Shown here one piece after another: positions 9,419 to 19,500 of a DNA stretch of 64,000 nucleotides. The stretch comes from JANPCX01 sp966211815 (GTDB lineage Bacteria > Pseudomonadota > Gammaproteobacteria > Burkholderiales > Burkholderiaceae_C), in NCBI GenBank assembly GCA_966211815.1, contig CBIHOD010000015.1, positions 1-64,000 on the forward strand. Direction: 5' to 3'. Under the pieces are notes generated by a model. That model saw nothing but the letters and a program-made list of their open reading frames with translations, did not search any database and was not told the origin of the DNA. The translations under genes and the position numbers were made by a program. Within the stretch, counting starts at the first letter, position 1. Every line of letters begins with the position of its first letter.

Positions 9419-9592
9419 GTGACCGAACCGCGTACCTGGATGTGTTTAATTTGCGGCTGGATATACGATGAGGCCGCAGGTGATCCGGAACACGGCATCG
9501 CACCGGGAACCCCTTGGGACGCTGTCCCGATGAACTGGACCTGCCCGGAATGCGGCGCCCGAAAAGAAGACTTCGAGATGGTGGCGTTCTAA
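9419..9592 (+). CDS. Rubredoxin
   Basis: A 57-residue rubredoxin read from GTG at 9419. It holds one iron through two Cys-x2-Cys knuckles, CLIC (9-12) and CPEC (42-45), with the typical GWIYDEAAGDPEHGIAPGT and WTCPECGARKEDFE segments. Rubredoxins are one-electron carriers in the cytoplasm. The gene lies between thiD (divergent) and pilG (85 bases downstream), an arrangement common in Burkholderiales. A functional link to pilus control is not evident. Confidence 0.95.
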   Translation: MTEPRTWMCLICGWIYDEAAGDPEHGIAPGTPWDAVPMNWTCPECGARKEDFEMVAF

Positions 9593-9677
9593 GCTAAGCG
9601 GTCGGCCAGTGTTCCCCCCGGCAAGCTGTGAGCACGCACTCGTTACATTCAAGAATCGTTGAGGAGAACGTTGGGTG

Positions 9678-10094
9678 ATGGATGCAAGCCAAGCGAGTGC
9701 AAGCCCAGCTGGCGGTTCTTCGATCAAGGTGCTGGTCATCGACGACAGCAATACCATCAGGCGCAGTGCGGAGATTTTCCTCAAGCAAGGCGGATATGAA
9801 GTATTGCTGGCCGAGGATGGTTTCGATGCACTGGCCAAAGTCAACGATCATCAACCCGATTTAATCTTTTGCGACATTTTGATGCCGCGCCTCGATGGTT
9901 ATCAAACCTGCGCCATCATTAAAAGAAATGCCAAATTTGCCGAAGTACCGGTCATCATGCTGTCTTCCAAAGACGGCTTGTTCGACAAGGCCCGGGGCAG
10001 GATGGTGGGGTCGCAGGATTACCTGACCAAGCCTTTCACGAAAGACCAGCTGCTGCAGGCGGTGGAGCAACACCGCCGCGGCGCTGCCGGATAA
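9678..10094 (+). CDS. pilG: Twitching motility response regulator PilG
   Basis: A 138-residue single-domain receiver that relays signals from the Chp kinase to type IV pilus extension. Acidic pocket DD follows VLVID; the phospho-acceptor Asp lies in DLIFCDILMPRLDGYQ; the Lys is in DYLTKPFTKDQLL. GAGGAG (9661-9666) supplies the ribosome site. A GTG directly before the chosen ATG (9675) would add one residue and has better spacing, so either may be used. The first gene of the pilGHIJ-chpA cluster. Confidence 0.93.
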   Translation: MDASQASASPAGGSSIKVLVIDDSNTIRRSAEIFLKQGGYEVLLAEDGFDALAKVNDHQPDLIFCDILMPRLDGYQTCAIIKRNAKFAEVPVIMLSSKDGLFDKARGRMVGSQDYLTKPFTKDQLLQAVEQHRRGAAG

Positions 10095-10178
10095 CCCATT
10101 GGCGGGCGGGCGCGGGATGGAATCCGGCGCGCGCTTCGGCGACAACTGCCGTTGGCGGTGCTGGATGGAGATTGAGAC

Positions 10179-10544
10179 ATGCCTGTGAAAAAAATTCTTC
10201 TGGTCGACGACTCGAAAACCGAGCTGCATTACCTGAGCGACGTGCTCGGCAAACTCGGGTTCACCGTGCGCACCGCCGAAAACGGCGAAGACGCGATGCG
10301 CCGGTTGGGCGAGGAAAAGCCCGACTTGATCCTGATGGACGTCGTCATGCCAGGCCAGAACGGCTTCCAGCTCACGCGCGCCATCACGCGCGACCCGCGC
10401 TTCGCCGACGTCCCCGTCATCATGTGCACCAGCAAGAACCAGGAGACGGACCGGGTCTGGGGCATGCGCCAGGGGGCCCGGGACTACATCGTCAAACCCG
10501 TCGATCCAGACGAACTCGTTGCCAAAATCCGCGCCTTCGGCTGA
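10179..10544 (+). CDS. pilH: Twitching motility response regulator PilH
   Basis: A 121-residue CheY-like receiver, the second regulator of the Chp system, usually acting on pilus retraction or as a phosphate sink. It shows KKILLVDDSKTELHYL, the phospho-acceptor strand DLILMDVVMPGQNGFQ, the switch Thr/Ser in MCTSKNQETD, and the Lys in DYIVKPVDPDELV. GGAG lies 11 bases before the ATG. It follows pilG by 84 bases. Confidence 0.94.
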   Translation: MPVKKILLVDDSKTELHYLSDVLGKLGFTVRTAENGEDAMRRLGEEKPDLILMDVVMPGQNGFQLTRAITRDPRFADVPVIMCTSKNQETDRVWGMRQGARDYIVKPVDPDELVAKIRAFG

Positions 10545-10597
10545 AAAACGCCGGGCTTATTCCAACGAATACCTGCCTGAACGCGGACTCATAGTCG

Positions 10598-11134
10598 ATG
10601 GCCAATAAGGAAGCACTGAGGGAACTTCAGAGTCGCTTGGCTGAGCGCCTCAAGCTCGCCCGTACGCAGGAACGGGGCAAATCCTGGTTGGCCGTGGAAG
10701 CCGCGGGCCGCGGTTTCCTGCTCCCGTTGAAGGACGCCGGCGAGATCTTCCCCTTCTCCGGCATCCTCCCCGTCCCCCATTCGCTGTCGTGGTTCCTGGG
10801 CGTGGCCAACCTTCGCGGCCACTTGCACGGCGTGGTCGACTTGTCGAGGTTCCTGGGGATCGAGGCCACGGGAAGGCAGGCCGGGGATGCGGGCCGGGAC
10901 GTGTCGCGCCTGGTGGCTTTCAACGCCGGCCTTGAAATCAACTGCGCCTTGCTGGTCGACAAGCTCGCCGGCCTGCGCAACGTGACCCAGCTGTTGCCCG
11001 ATTCCTCGGCCAACCCCGAGGGCGCACCGCCTTTCGTCGGCCAGCGCTACCGGGATGCCGGGGGGCGCCTGTGGCAAGAGTTGAGCCTTTCCGCGCTGGC
11101 GGAGAGCGAGGCATTTCTGAAAATCGTAGGTTGA
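10598..11134 (+). CDS. pilI: CheW-like adaptor PilI
   Basis: A 178-residue CheW-domain protein that couples the PilJ receptor to the ChpA kinase. Landmarks are the strand WLAVEAAGRGFLLPLKDAGEIFP, then FSGILPVPHSLSWFLGVANLRGHLHGVVDLSRFLG, which is the conserved receptor/kinase-binding surface. The order pilH-pilI-pilJ-chpA supports the call. The ribosome binding site is weak. Confidence 0.92.
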   Translation: MANKEALRELQSRLAERLKLARTQERGKSWLAVEAAGRGFLLPLKDAGEIFPFSGILPVPHSLSWFLGVANLRGHLHGVVDLSRFLGIEATGRQAGDAGRDVSRLVAFNAGLEINCALLVDKLAGLRNVTQLLPDSSANPEGAPPFVGQRYRDAGGRLWQELSLSALAESEAFLKIVG

Positions 11135-11185
11135 TACTTCAGCCTGTTACCTGTATCGAGTGGGACGAGACCTGACGAGGGCCAT

Positions 11186-13513
11186 ATGAGCTTCCTGAAA
11201 AAAATCGGATTGGGCAAAGACCGCAACGGGCACGAGGAAGGCGACGTCCTAGCCGAAGGCGCCGGCTTTGACGCGGAAGAAGCCCGTCCGGCCCTGGACT
11301 CGATGGAATCCCCCATGGAGCGCACCGCCGCCTTGCACGGCAACTCGGTGCAGCAGTCGGGCAACTCCATCATCACCGAGGCGGCTCCTTCCGAACTGGC
11401 CGATTTTTCCGAGACCCGCGTCCAAGGTGTCGACGGCCTGCCGTCGTCCCCGGCCGACAGCGGGCTGCCGTTGATCGGCAACCGCCCGGCCGCCGAACAG
11501 CAGCGCATCCTGGGTTTCCTGGGCCTGCTGGGCCTGGTGGGGCTGGTCGCCACCACGGTGTACTCGTTGAATTCCGCCGACAAGGGTTCGGCCCAGGTCG
11601 CGGCCACCGGCCAGGCGCTGATGCAGTCGCAGCGTCTCGCGAAGTCGGTGTCCCAGGCCCTCGTGGGCAGCCCGCAGGCCTTCCCCGAAGTGCGCGAGAG
11701 CACCGAAGTGCTCGCCAAGACGGTCCGAGGCCTGAAGGACGGCAACGCCGAGTTGACCCCCGCCCCGGCCAGCGTCCAGGAGACCCTGGCGCCGATGCTT
11801 CCCCTGGTGGACCGCGCCGAGAAGAACGCCAACACCGTGGTCGGGCAGCAGCAGATCCTGACGCAGGTCGGGCAGGCGTTGCGCACCATCAACCGCCAGT
11901 CCTCCGACCTCCTGGAAACCGCGGAAACGGTCTCTTCCCTCAAGCTTCAGCAGGAAGCGACATCGGCGGAGTTGTCCGCGGTCGGCCAACTGGTGATGTT
12001 GACGCAGCGCATCGGCAAGAGCGCGAACGAATTCCTGACGGTGGAAGGCGTGAGCCCGGAGGCGGTGTTCCTGCTGGGCAAGGACTTGAACTCCTTCCGC
12101 GAAATCGCCCAAGGCTTGTTGCAAGGCAACGCCGAGCTGCGCCTGCCGGGCACGAAGGATGCGCAGACCAAGGAGCGGCTGACGCTGCTGATCAAGCAAT
12201 ACGAAGAGACGCGCGCCCAGGCCGGCACGATTCTGGGCAACTTGCAGGGCCTGGTTTCCGCGCGTGAAGCGCAGGCGGCCATCATCGCCGACAGCGAACC
12301 GCTGCGCAAAGGCCTGGAGGGCGTGCAGGAGCGGCTGGGCCGGGAAACCGGTTTCGGCGGTGCGGCTTTCCTGCTGCTGTTGCTTTCCGCGGGCGTCATC
12401 ATCGCCAGCGGCGCCGGCCTGCTGCGCCTGTACGTGAGCGACCAGCGCCAGCGTGCGGCGCTCGCCGAGAACCAGCGCTTGGAAGCGGAACGCCAGGAGC
12501 AGGAAGCCAAGCGCGTCAACGACGCCAACCAGGCTGCGATTTTGCGATTGATGAACGAACTGCAGACGGTGGCGGAAGGCGACTTGACGCAGCAGGCGAC
12601 GGTGACGGAAGACATCACGGGCGCGATCGCCGACTCGGTGAACTACACGGTGGAAGAGCTGCGTACGCTGGTGTCGCAGGTGCAGGGCACGGTGTCGCGG
12701 GTGACCGAGACGACGCAGCAGGTGGAAGCCACGTCGACCGAGCTGCTGGCCGCGTCGACCGAGCAGCTGCACGAGATCCGCCAGACCGGTGAAGCGGTGC
12801 TGCAGATGGCGACCCGAATCAACGAGGTGTCCGCACAGGCGCAGGAAACCGTGGACGTTGCGCGCCAATCGCTGGAAGCGGCCGAGACCGGCCGTCAGGC
12901 GGTGCAGAACACGATCGGCGGTATGAACTCCATCCGCGAGCAGATCCAGGAAACCTCCAAGCGGATCAAGCGGCTGGGCGAGTCGTCGCAGGAGATCGGT
13001 GAAATCACCGAGCTGATTTCCGACATTACCGAGCAGACGAACGTGCTGGCCCTGAACGCCGCCATCCAGGCGGCCTCCGCCGGCGAAGCGGGCCGGGGCT
13101 TCTCGGTGGTTGCGGAAGAAGTGCAGCGCCTCGCGGAACGCTCCGGCGACGCGACGCGCCAGATCGCGGCCCTGGTGAAGACCATTCAGACCGACACCCA
13201 GGACGCGGTGGGCGCGATGGAACGTTCGACGCAGGGTGTGGTGGAAGGTACCCGGCTGACCGACGCGGCAGGTTCCGCGCTCGGCGACATCGACCGCGTG
13301 TCGCGCCGCCTCGCCGAGCTGATCGACCAGATTTCCAACCAGGCGCTCAGCGAAGCGCAATCCGCCAACGTGGTGGCCGCCAACATCCAGCACATTTTCG
13401 CGGTGACGGAGCAGACCGGAGAAGGCACCCGCTCCACGGCCCAGATGGTGCGCGAACTCTCCAAGACCGCGGAAGAACTCAAGCAGTCCGTGGCGCGATT
13501 CAAGATCGAATAA
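11186..13513 (+). CDS. pilJ: Methyl-accepting chemotaxis protein PilJ
   Basis: A 775-residue chemoreceptor for type IV pilus chemosensing. A cytoplasmic N-terminal extension of ~107 residues precedes TM1 (about 108-128, LGFLGLLGLVGLVATTVYS). A periplasmic region with two PilJ-type helical modules (QALMQSQRLAKS, QLVMLTQRIGKSANEF) follows, then TM2 (about 392-415), a HAMP-like segment (MNELQTVAEGDLTQQATVTED) and a signalling domain. The hairpin tip contains QTNVLALNAAIQAASAGEAGRGFSVVAEEVQRLAERS (in part). No terminal CheR/CheB docking pentapeptide is visible, and no cheR/cheB gene lies in the cluster. Confidence 0.94.
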   Translation: MSFLKKIGLGKDRNGHEEGDVLAEGAGFDAEEARPALDSMESPMERTAALHGNSVQQSGNSIITEAAPSELADFSETRVQGVDGLPSSPADSGLPLIGNRPAAEQQRILGFLGLLGLVGLVATTVYSLNSADKGSAQVAATGQALMQSQRLAKSVSQALVGSPQAFPEVRESTEVLAKTVRGLKDGNAELTPAPASVQETLAPMLPLVDRAEKNANTVVGQQQILTQVGQALRTINRQSSDLLETAETVSSLKLQQEATSAELSAVGQLVMLTQRIGKSANEFLTVEGVSPEAVFLLGKDLNSFREIAQGLLQGNAELRLPGTKDAQTKERLTLLIKQYEETRAQAGTILGNLQGLVSAREAQAAIIADSEPLRKGLEGVQERLGRETGFGGAAFLLLLLSAGVIIASGAGLLRLYVSDQRQRAALAENQRLEAERQEQEAKRVNDANQAAILRLMNELQTVAEGDLTQQATVTEDITGAIADSVNYTVEELRTLVSQVQGTVSRVTETTQQVEATSTELLAASTEQLHEIRQTGEAVLQMATRINEVSAQAQETVDVARQSLEAAETGRQAVQNTIGGMNSIREQIQETSKRIKRLGESSQEIGEITELISDITEQTNVLALNAAIQAASAGEAGRGFSVVAEEVQRLAERSGDATRQIAALVKTIQTDTQDAVGAMERSTQGVVEGTRLTDAAGSALGDIDRVSRRLAELIDQISNQALSEAQSANVVAANIQHIFAVTEQTGEGTRSTAQMVRELSKTAEELKQSVARFKIE

Positions 13514-13581
13514 GTTCCCGCTGCCGGGGGGCGACGATCAGTCCGCGACCGAACTACTGACGAAAGACGACAAGGCACCGG

Positions 13582-16500
13582 ATGCACACTCCCACCCGTG
13601 ACATCGATTCCAGCACCGACCTGAGCGCACTGGCCTGGGTCCACGATGAGTTGCGCCGCTCCCTGGATGCGGCGCACAAGTCCTTGCGCCGTTTCGTCAA
13701 GGAATCCGAGGCCATGGCGGGGGCCGATGTCGATGCGGTGGACCCGAGCGTCCTGCGCAGCGCCCGTGCCCAGATCCACCAGGGTGTGGGCGCCCTTGAA
13801 CTGGTCGGGTTGTCCGCCGCCGCGACCTTGCTCCGCGCGAGCGAGGCGGCCGTCCAGCGTTACATCGCCAAACCCGGCAAGCTCACATCGCTGGTGGTGG
13901 ACGACATCGAGAAAGCCTCCTTCGCGCTGCTCGACTACCTGTCGCGCCTGCTGGCCGGCTCGCCCATCTCGCCGCTGTCCCTGTTCCCGCAATACCGTGC
14001 GGTCCAGGAGATCGCCGGCGCCGACCGCATTCATCCCGCCGACCTGTGGACGGTGGATTGGCAATGGCACAACCTGCCGAGCGATCCCACCGCGGTCGCT
14101 CGCGAACCGGACGCCGCCACCCAGTCCGCGCTCGAGCAGCAGATGCTCACGATGATGCGGGGCGCGTCGAACAAGGTTTTCGCCCGGATGAGCGACATCT
14201 TCGCCGGCCTGGGCGAAGGCTCCGCGCAAGCCCAGACCGCCGCCTTGTGGAAATTGGCTGCCGCCGCCTTCGAGGCCCAGGCCACCGGCCTGCTCAAGCC
14301 CGACGTCTACAGCAAGCGGCTGGCCTCGCGTCTGCTGTCCCAATTGCGCCTCGTCGCCAAGGGCGACGGCGACGCGGCCGTCTCCGAGCGTTTGGCGCAG
14401 GACATCCTCTTCTTCTGCGCCCAGTCCGCGTCGCCCGGCGCCGGCCAGGACGCGCCGCGGCTGGCGACCGTGCGCCAGTATTGGCGGCTTTCCCAGAACC
14501 CGCCCGCCGACTACACCAAGAGTTCGCTGGGCCGCTTCGATCCGAGCTGGCTGGCCCAGGCGCGCAAACGCGTCGCCGCGGCCAAGGATTCCTGGTCCGC
14601 CGTGGCCGGCGCCGAGATGCACCGCTTGACCGGCCTGGCCGAGCAGTTCTCGCTGGTCGGCGATTCCCTCAAGCGGCTGTTCCCGTCGGGCGAGGTCCTG
14701 GCGGCCGAACTGCAGCAAGCGGTCGCGATGACCCAGCAAAGCGGGTCGGCCCCTCCCGCGCCGATGGCGATGGAAGTGGCGACCAGCCTGCTTTACCTGG
14801 AGGCTTGCCTGGAAGACGGCGAGCTCGATTCCGACGGGCAGGCCGAGCGCGTCGCGCGGTTGTCGCAGCGCCTGTCGGCGGTGCGCCGGGGCGAGGCCTC
14901 CGAGCCCCTGGAACCCTGGATCGAAGACCTCTACAGGCGGGTCTCCGACCGCCAGACCATGGGCAGCGTGGTCCAGGAACTGAGGGCCTCGCTGTCCGAA
15001 GCCGAAAAGCAGATCGACCTGTTCTTCCGCGACCCGACCAAGCGCGAAGTGCTCGTGTCCGTGCCGAACCAGCTCTCGTCGATGCGCGGGGTGCTTTCCG
15101 TGCTCGGCATGGACCAGGCCGCCGCGGCCTTGCTGCGCATGCGCGACGAGGTCGATGGCCTGGCTTCCACCGAGATCGACCAGGCGCACATCCGGGATGC
15201 GGGCGTCTTCGACCGCCTGGCCGGCAACCTCGGCGCGCTGGGTTTCCTGATCGACATGCTCAGCGTGCAGCCCAACCTGGTGAAGTCGCTGTTCGTCTAC
15301 GACCCGCAGGCCGGCGTGCTTGCGCCCGTGATGGGCCGCGGGAACGGTGCGCAGGGCGAGCCCCAGCGTTCCAGCCTGCCGCAGGTGGAGCCCCGCCTGA
15401 TCGAGCAGGTGCAGTCGCTGTCGCTGAACGCGGTCCGGGACGACGTGCCGCTGGCGGAAGTCACCCGCGACCTGGAACGGTTGTCACAGGAAGCCCATGC
15501 GGCCGACCAACCGGGCCTGGCCGCCATGGCCTCGACCGCCCAGACCGCTTTGCAGCAGGCCGTCGATGACGAGGATGCTTCCGCCGTGCGGGGAGATGTG
15601 TCCGAGGCCTTGGCCGATTTCGTCCACACCGCGTCCGGCCCCATCGGCCTGGATGACATCCCCCCGGCGCCGCCGGCCGCCGCCAAAGCGCCGGCATCCT
15701 CGCCGGCTGTGCCCAGCCACAGCCTCGACGAAGACCCCGAAATGCGGGAGATCTTCCTCGAAGAAGCCCGGGAAGTGCTCGACACCGCGCGCACGGCGCT
15801 TGACGCCTTGCGCCAAGGGCCCGGCGAACTGGCCGAGCTGACCACGCTGCGGCGTGCCTTCCACACCCTCAAAGGCAGCTCGCGCATGGTGGGCCTGGTG
15901 GAATTCGGCGACGCCGCCTGGACCGGCGAGCAGATCTACAACACCCGCCTGGCCGAGCCCGCGTCCGACGACGCCGCATTGACGGAATTCACCGATTGGG
16001 CGCTGGACCACCTGGCCCAATGGGTGGAGGACATCGCGACCGGCCAGGACGCGAACCGCAAGTCCAGCACCATGGCCCAGGCCGCCGAAGCGCTCAAGGG
16101 CGCGGCTCCGCCGGTGCAGCTCGAATCCCAGCAAGCCGCGGCGACGCAGCCCGCGGCGCTGCAGCCTCCGGTGGCCGCGCCTTTGCCGGTCGTGGAGGAA
16201 CTGCTCTCGAAGATCGACCTCTCCTTGGGCTCGCCGGCCGCGCCCGAGGCGACCGACCGGCCCGATCGCCAACCCGAGTTCCAACTGCCGCCTTTGACGC
16301 TGCCCGACGCCGCCTCAGCGCCGCCCGTGCCGGAGCCCGCGGTCGAAGAAATCGCGCTCGACCTTTCCGCGCTGGACGGGCTTTCGCTGAACACTGACAT
16401 CCCTTCCGCGGAAGCCATCGAGCTGCCGGAGGCCGCCGAACTGCCGGAAACCGCCGAGTTGCCCGAAGTGTCAGGCGACGCATCCGAAGCGATGCCTCCG

Positions 16501-19500
16501 CTGCCGGTGCAAGACAGGACGAACTGGGCGAACACCGACTATCCGCTGATGCTGGAGGCTTTCGAGCACCTCACCACGCAGCCGCAGCCGCTGGATTCCT
16601 CCTTCGGCTCGTCTAGCCATGGCGCGCTCGACCCTGTCGAGTCCATCGAAATGATCGAAATCGACCTCGTCGATTTCGCCGATGAAGCCGCCGCCGCGGC
16701 GCCGACCGCCGAGCTCTCGCCTCCTGAGGCCGATTTCTCTTCCGACGACCTGCTCAACCTGGATGTGGGCGAGGCCGAGCCGGCTCCGCAGGAGGCACAA
16801 CCGCCTGCCGACGAGGCAGGGCCAGCCGATGCGCCGGAGTCGGCCGCCGAACCGGCAACTGGCGAGCAGGTCGCGCAGGACGACGACCAAGTGAAATGGG
16901 TGGGACCGCTGCGCGTCAGCCTCCCGCTGTTCAACATCTACCTGAACGAGGCCGACGAACTGTCGCGCCGCCTGTCCACCGAGCTGGCCGAATGGTCCCT
17001 CGAACTGCACCAGCCGATCAGCGAGAACGCCGTCGCGATGGCGCATTCGCTGGCGGGAAGCTCGGCCACGGTGGGATTCGCCGACCTGTCTCACCTGGCG
17101 CGCATGCTCGAGCACGCCGAGATGCGCGTGCAGGCGATCGGCAGGGGCACGCCCGAAGAGGCGGCGCTGTTCGTCGCGGTCGCCGAAGAGATCCGGCATT
17201 TGCTGCACCAATTTGCCGCGGGCTTCCTGAAGCAGCCCGACCCCGACCTGCTCCAGCGCCTGGCCGAACACGAAATTTCGTCCGCCAAACGCCTGGAAGA
17301 AGCCGCGGCGGCTCAGGACCTTGCCGCGCTGGAATCCGGCAGGGGCGCGCTGGACGAGGCTGCCGATGCGGCCGAACCGCCGCCCGCCGCGGACTCCGCC
17401 TGGGCCTCGCTGCCCGCGGAAGCGCTGCTGGATGGCTTGGGCAAGGGCGAACTCAAGCCTCTGGCCGCCTTGTCGGTCGATGCCAGCCGTTCGGCGGTCG
17501 TCCATGCTTCCGCGTTGGAAGACGGCGAAGAAGACATCGACGCCGTCGACGCGGTGGACATCGACCTGTTCCCGATCTTCGAAGAAGAGGCCCAGGAGCT
17601 GCTGCCGCAGTTGTCGGGCCAGATGCGCGACTGGGCCGACGCGCCGGCGGACAAGAGCCTCGGTTCCGCATGCATGCGGACGTTGCACACGCTCAAGGGC
17701 GGCGCCCGGCTGGCCGGCGCCATGCGCCTGGGTGAGCTGGCCCACAGGCTGGAGACGCGCATCGAGCACGTCATGGCCATGGACGAGCCCCAGGCCGCCG
17801 ACGTGGCCGCGCTGGAATCCCGCGCCGACGCGTTGATGCACACCTTCGAAGCGCTGCGTGCCCGAGACGCCGCGTCCTATGCCGACGCCGTGCAGCAGGC
17901 GGAAGACGCCGCCGCGGTCTCGCCTTCGGCCGAATCCCGCCAAGGTTTGTCGGGCCTCATGCCGCTGGCTTCCCTGCCGCCGGTGGAGTCGCCGGTCCTG
18001 CCCCTGGCCGCCGCGGTCGCACCCGCACGGGACAATGAGGAGTCGCACGGCCTGGCAGCCGCCGGCGAAAGGTCCGCGCGCGCGGTCGAGCCGGTCTCCG
18101 GCAAGCAAGACCCGGCGGAGGCGCTGCCCGAGGTCGATTGGTCCCGCTTCGCGAACGCCGCCGTGGTGTCCCGCGGCCCAGGGGCCGGCACGGGCGGCGG
18201 CACCGCGTCGTCGGTGCGGGTAAACGCCACCTTGCTGGACCGCCTGGTGAACGAGGCCGGGGAAGTCAGCATCACGCGGGCCCGCATCGAATCCGAGGTC
18301 TCGCAGATGCGCGGCACCCTCGGCGACCTCACCGACAACCTGGAGCGGTTGCGCATGCAGCTGCGGGACATCGAAATCCAGGGCGAAACCCAGATGAGCT
18401 CCCGGCTGGAGGCCGCCAAGGCGGCCGACCAGTCCTTCGATCCGCTGGAGTTTGACCGTTTCACCCGCTTCCAGGAACTCACCCGCATGATGGCCGAGTC
18501 GGTCAACGACGTGGCCACGGTGCAGCGCACCTTGCAGCGCACGGTGGAAGGCGCGGAAGACGAACTCGCCGCCCAGGCCCGTTTGACCCGCAACCTGCAG
18601 GACGACCTGCTGCGCACCCGCATGGTCGAATTCGAAGGCCTCTCCGACCGCCTCTACCGCGTGGTCCGCCAAGCCGCCAAGGAAACCGGCAAGCAGGTGC
18701 GGCTCGACATCGTGGGCGGCTCGATCGAAGTCGACCGGGGCGTGCTGGACCGGATGACCGGCGCCTTCGAGCACTTGCTGCGCAACAGCGTCACCCACGG
18801 CGTGGAGCTTCCCGCCGTGCGGCAGCAGGCGGGCAAGGACCCGGTCGGTTCCATCACCGTGGCGCTCAGCCAGGAAGGCAACGAAGTCAGCATCGAATTC
18901 CGCGACGACGGCGCCGGCCTGGATCTGCGGCGCATCCGCGCCAAAGGCGAATCGATGGGCCTGCTGCAGGCCGACCAGGCCTATCCCGACGCCGAGTTGG
19001 CCAACCTGATCTTCACCCCCGGTTTCTCCACCGCCGACAAAGTGACCGAGCTGGCCGGACGCGGCATCGGCATGGACGTGGTGCGTTCCGAAGTGAATGC
19101 CATGGGTGGCCGCATCGAGACCGCCACTTCGCTCGGGCAGGGCACCAGTTTCAAGCTGCAACTGCCGTTGACGACAGCGGTGACGCAGGTGGTGATGCTG
19201 CGCTGCGGCAACGTGACGGTGGCCGTGCCGTCGAACCTGGTGGAGATCGTGCGCCGGGCGTCGAGCGAAGAGGTCGACAAGGCCTATGCCTCCGGCGCGT
19301 ACACCTTCGGCGACCGCCCGGTGGCTTTCTTCTGGCTCGGTGCGCTGCTGCAAGTCAGCCCGAAGAGCGCCGAAACCGTCGGCCGCATGCGCCTGGTGGT
19401 GGTCGTGCGAAGCGCCCAGCAGCGCGTGGCCGTGCACGTCGACGAAGTGCTGGGCAACCAGGAAGTCGTGGTCAAGAACCTCGGGCCGCAGCTTTCCCGG

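Noticed and set aside
11249..13393. 714-codon minus-strand frame opposite pilJ
   Set aside because: The translation has no family features and mirrors the coding bias of pilJ, whose domains are all intact.
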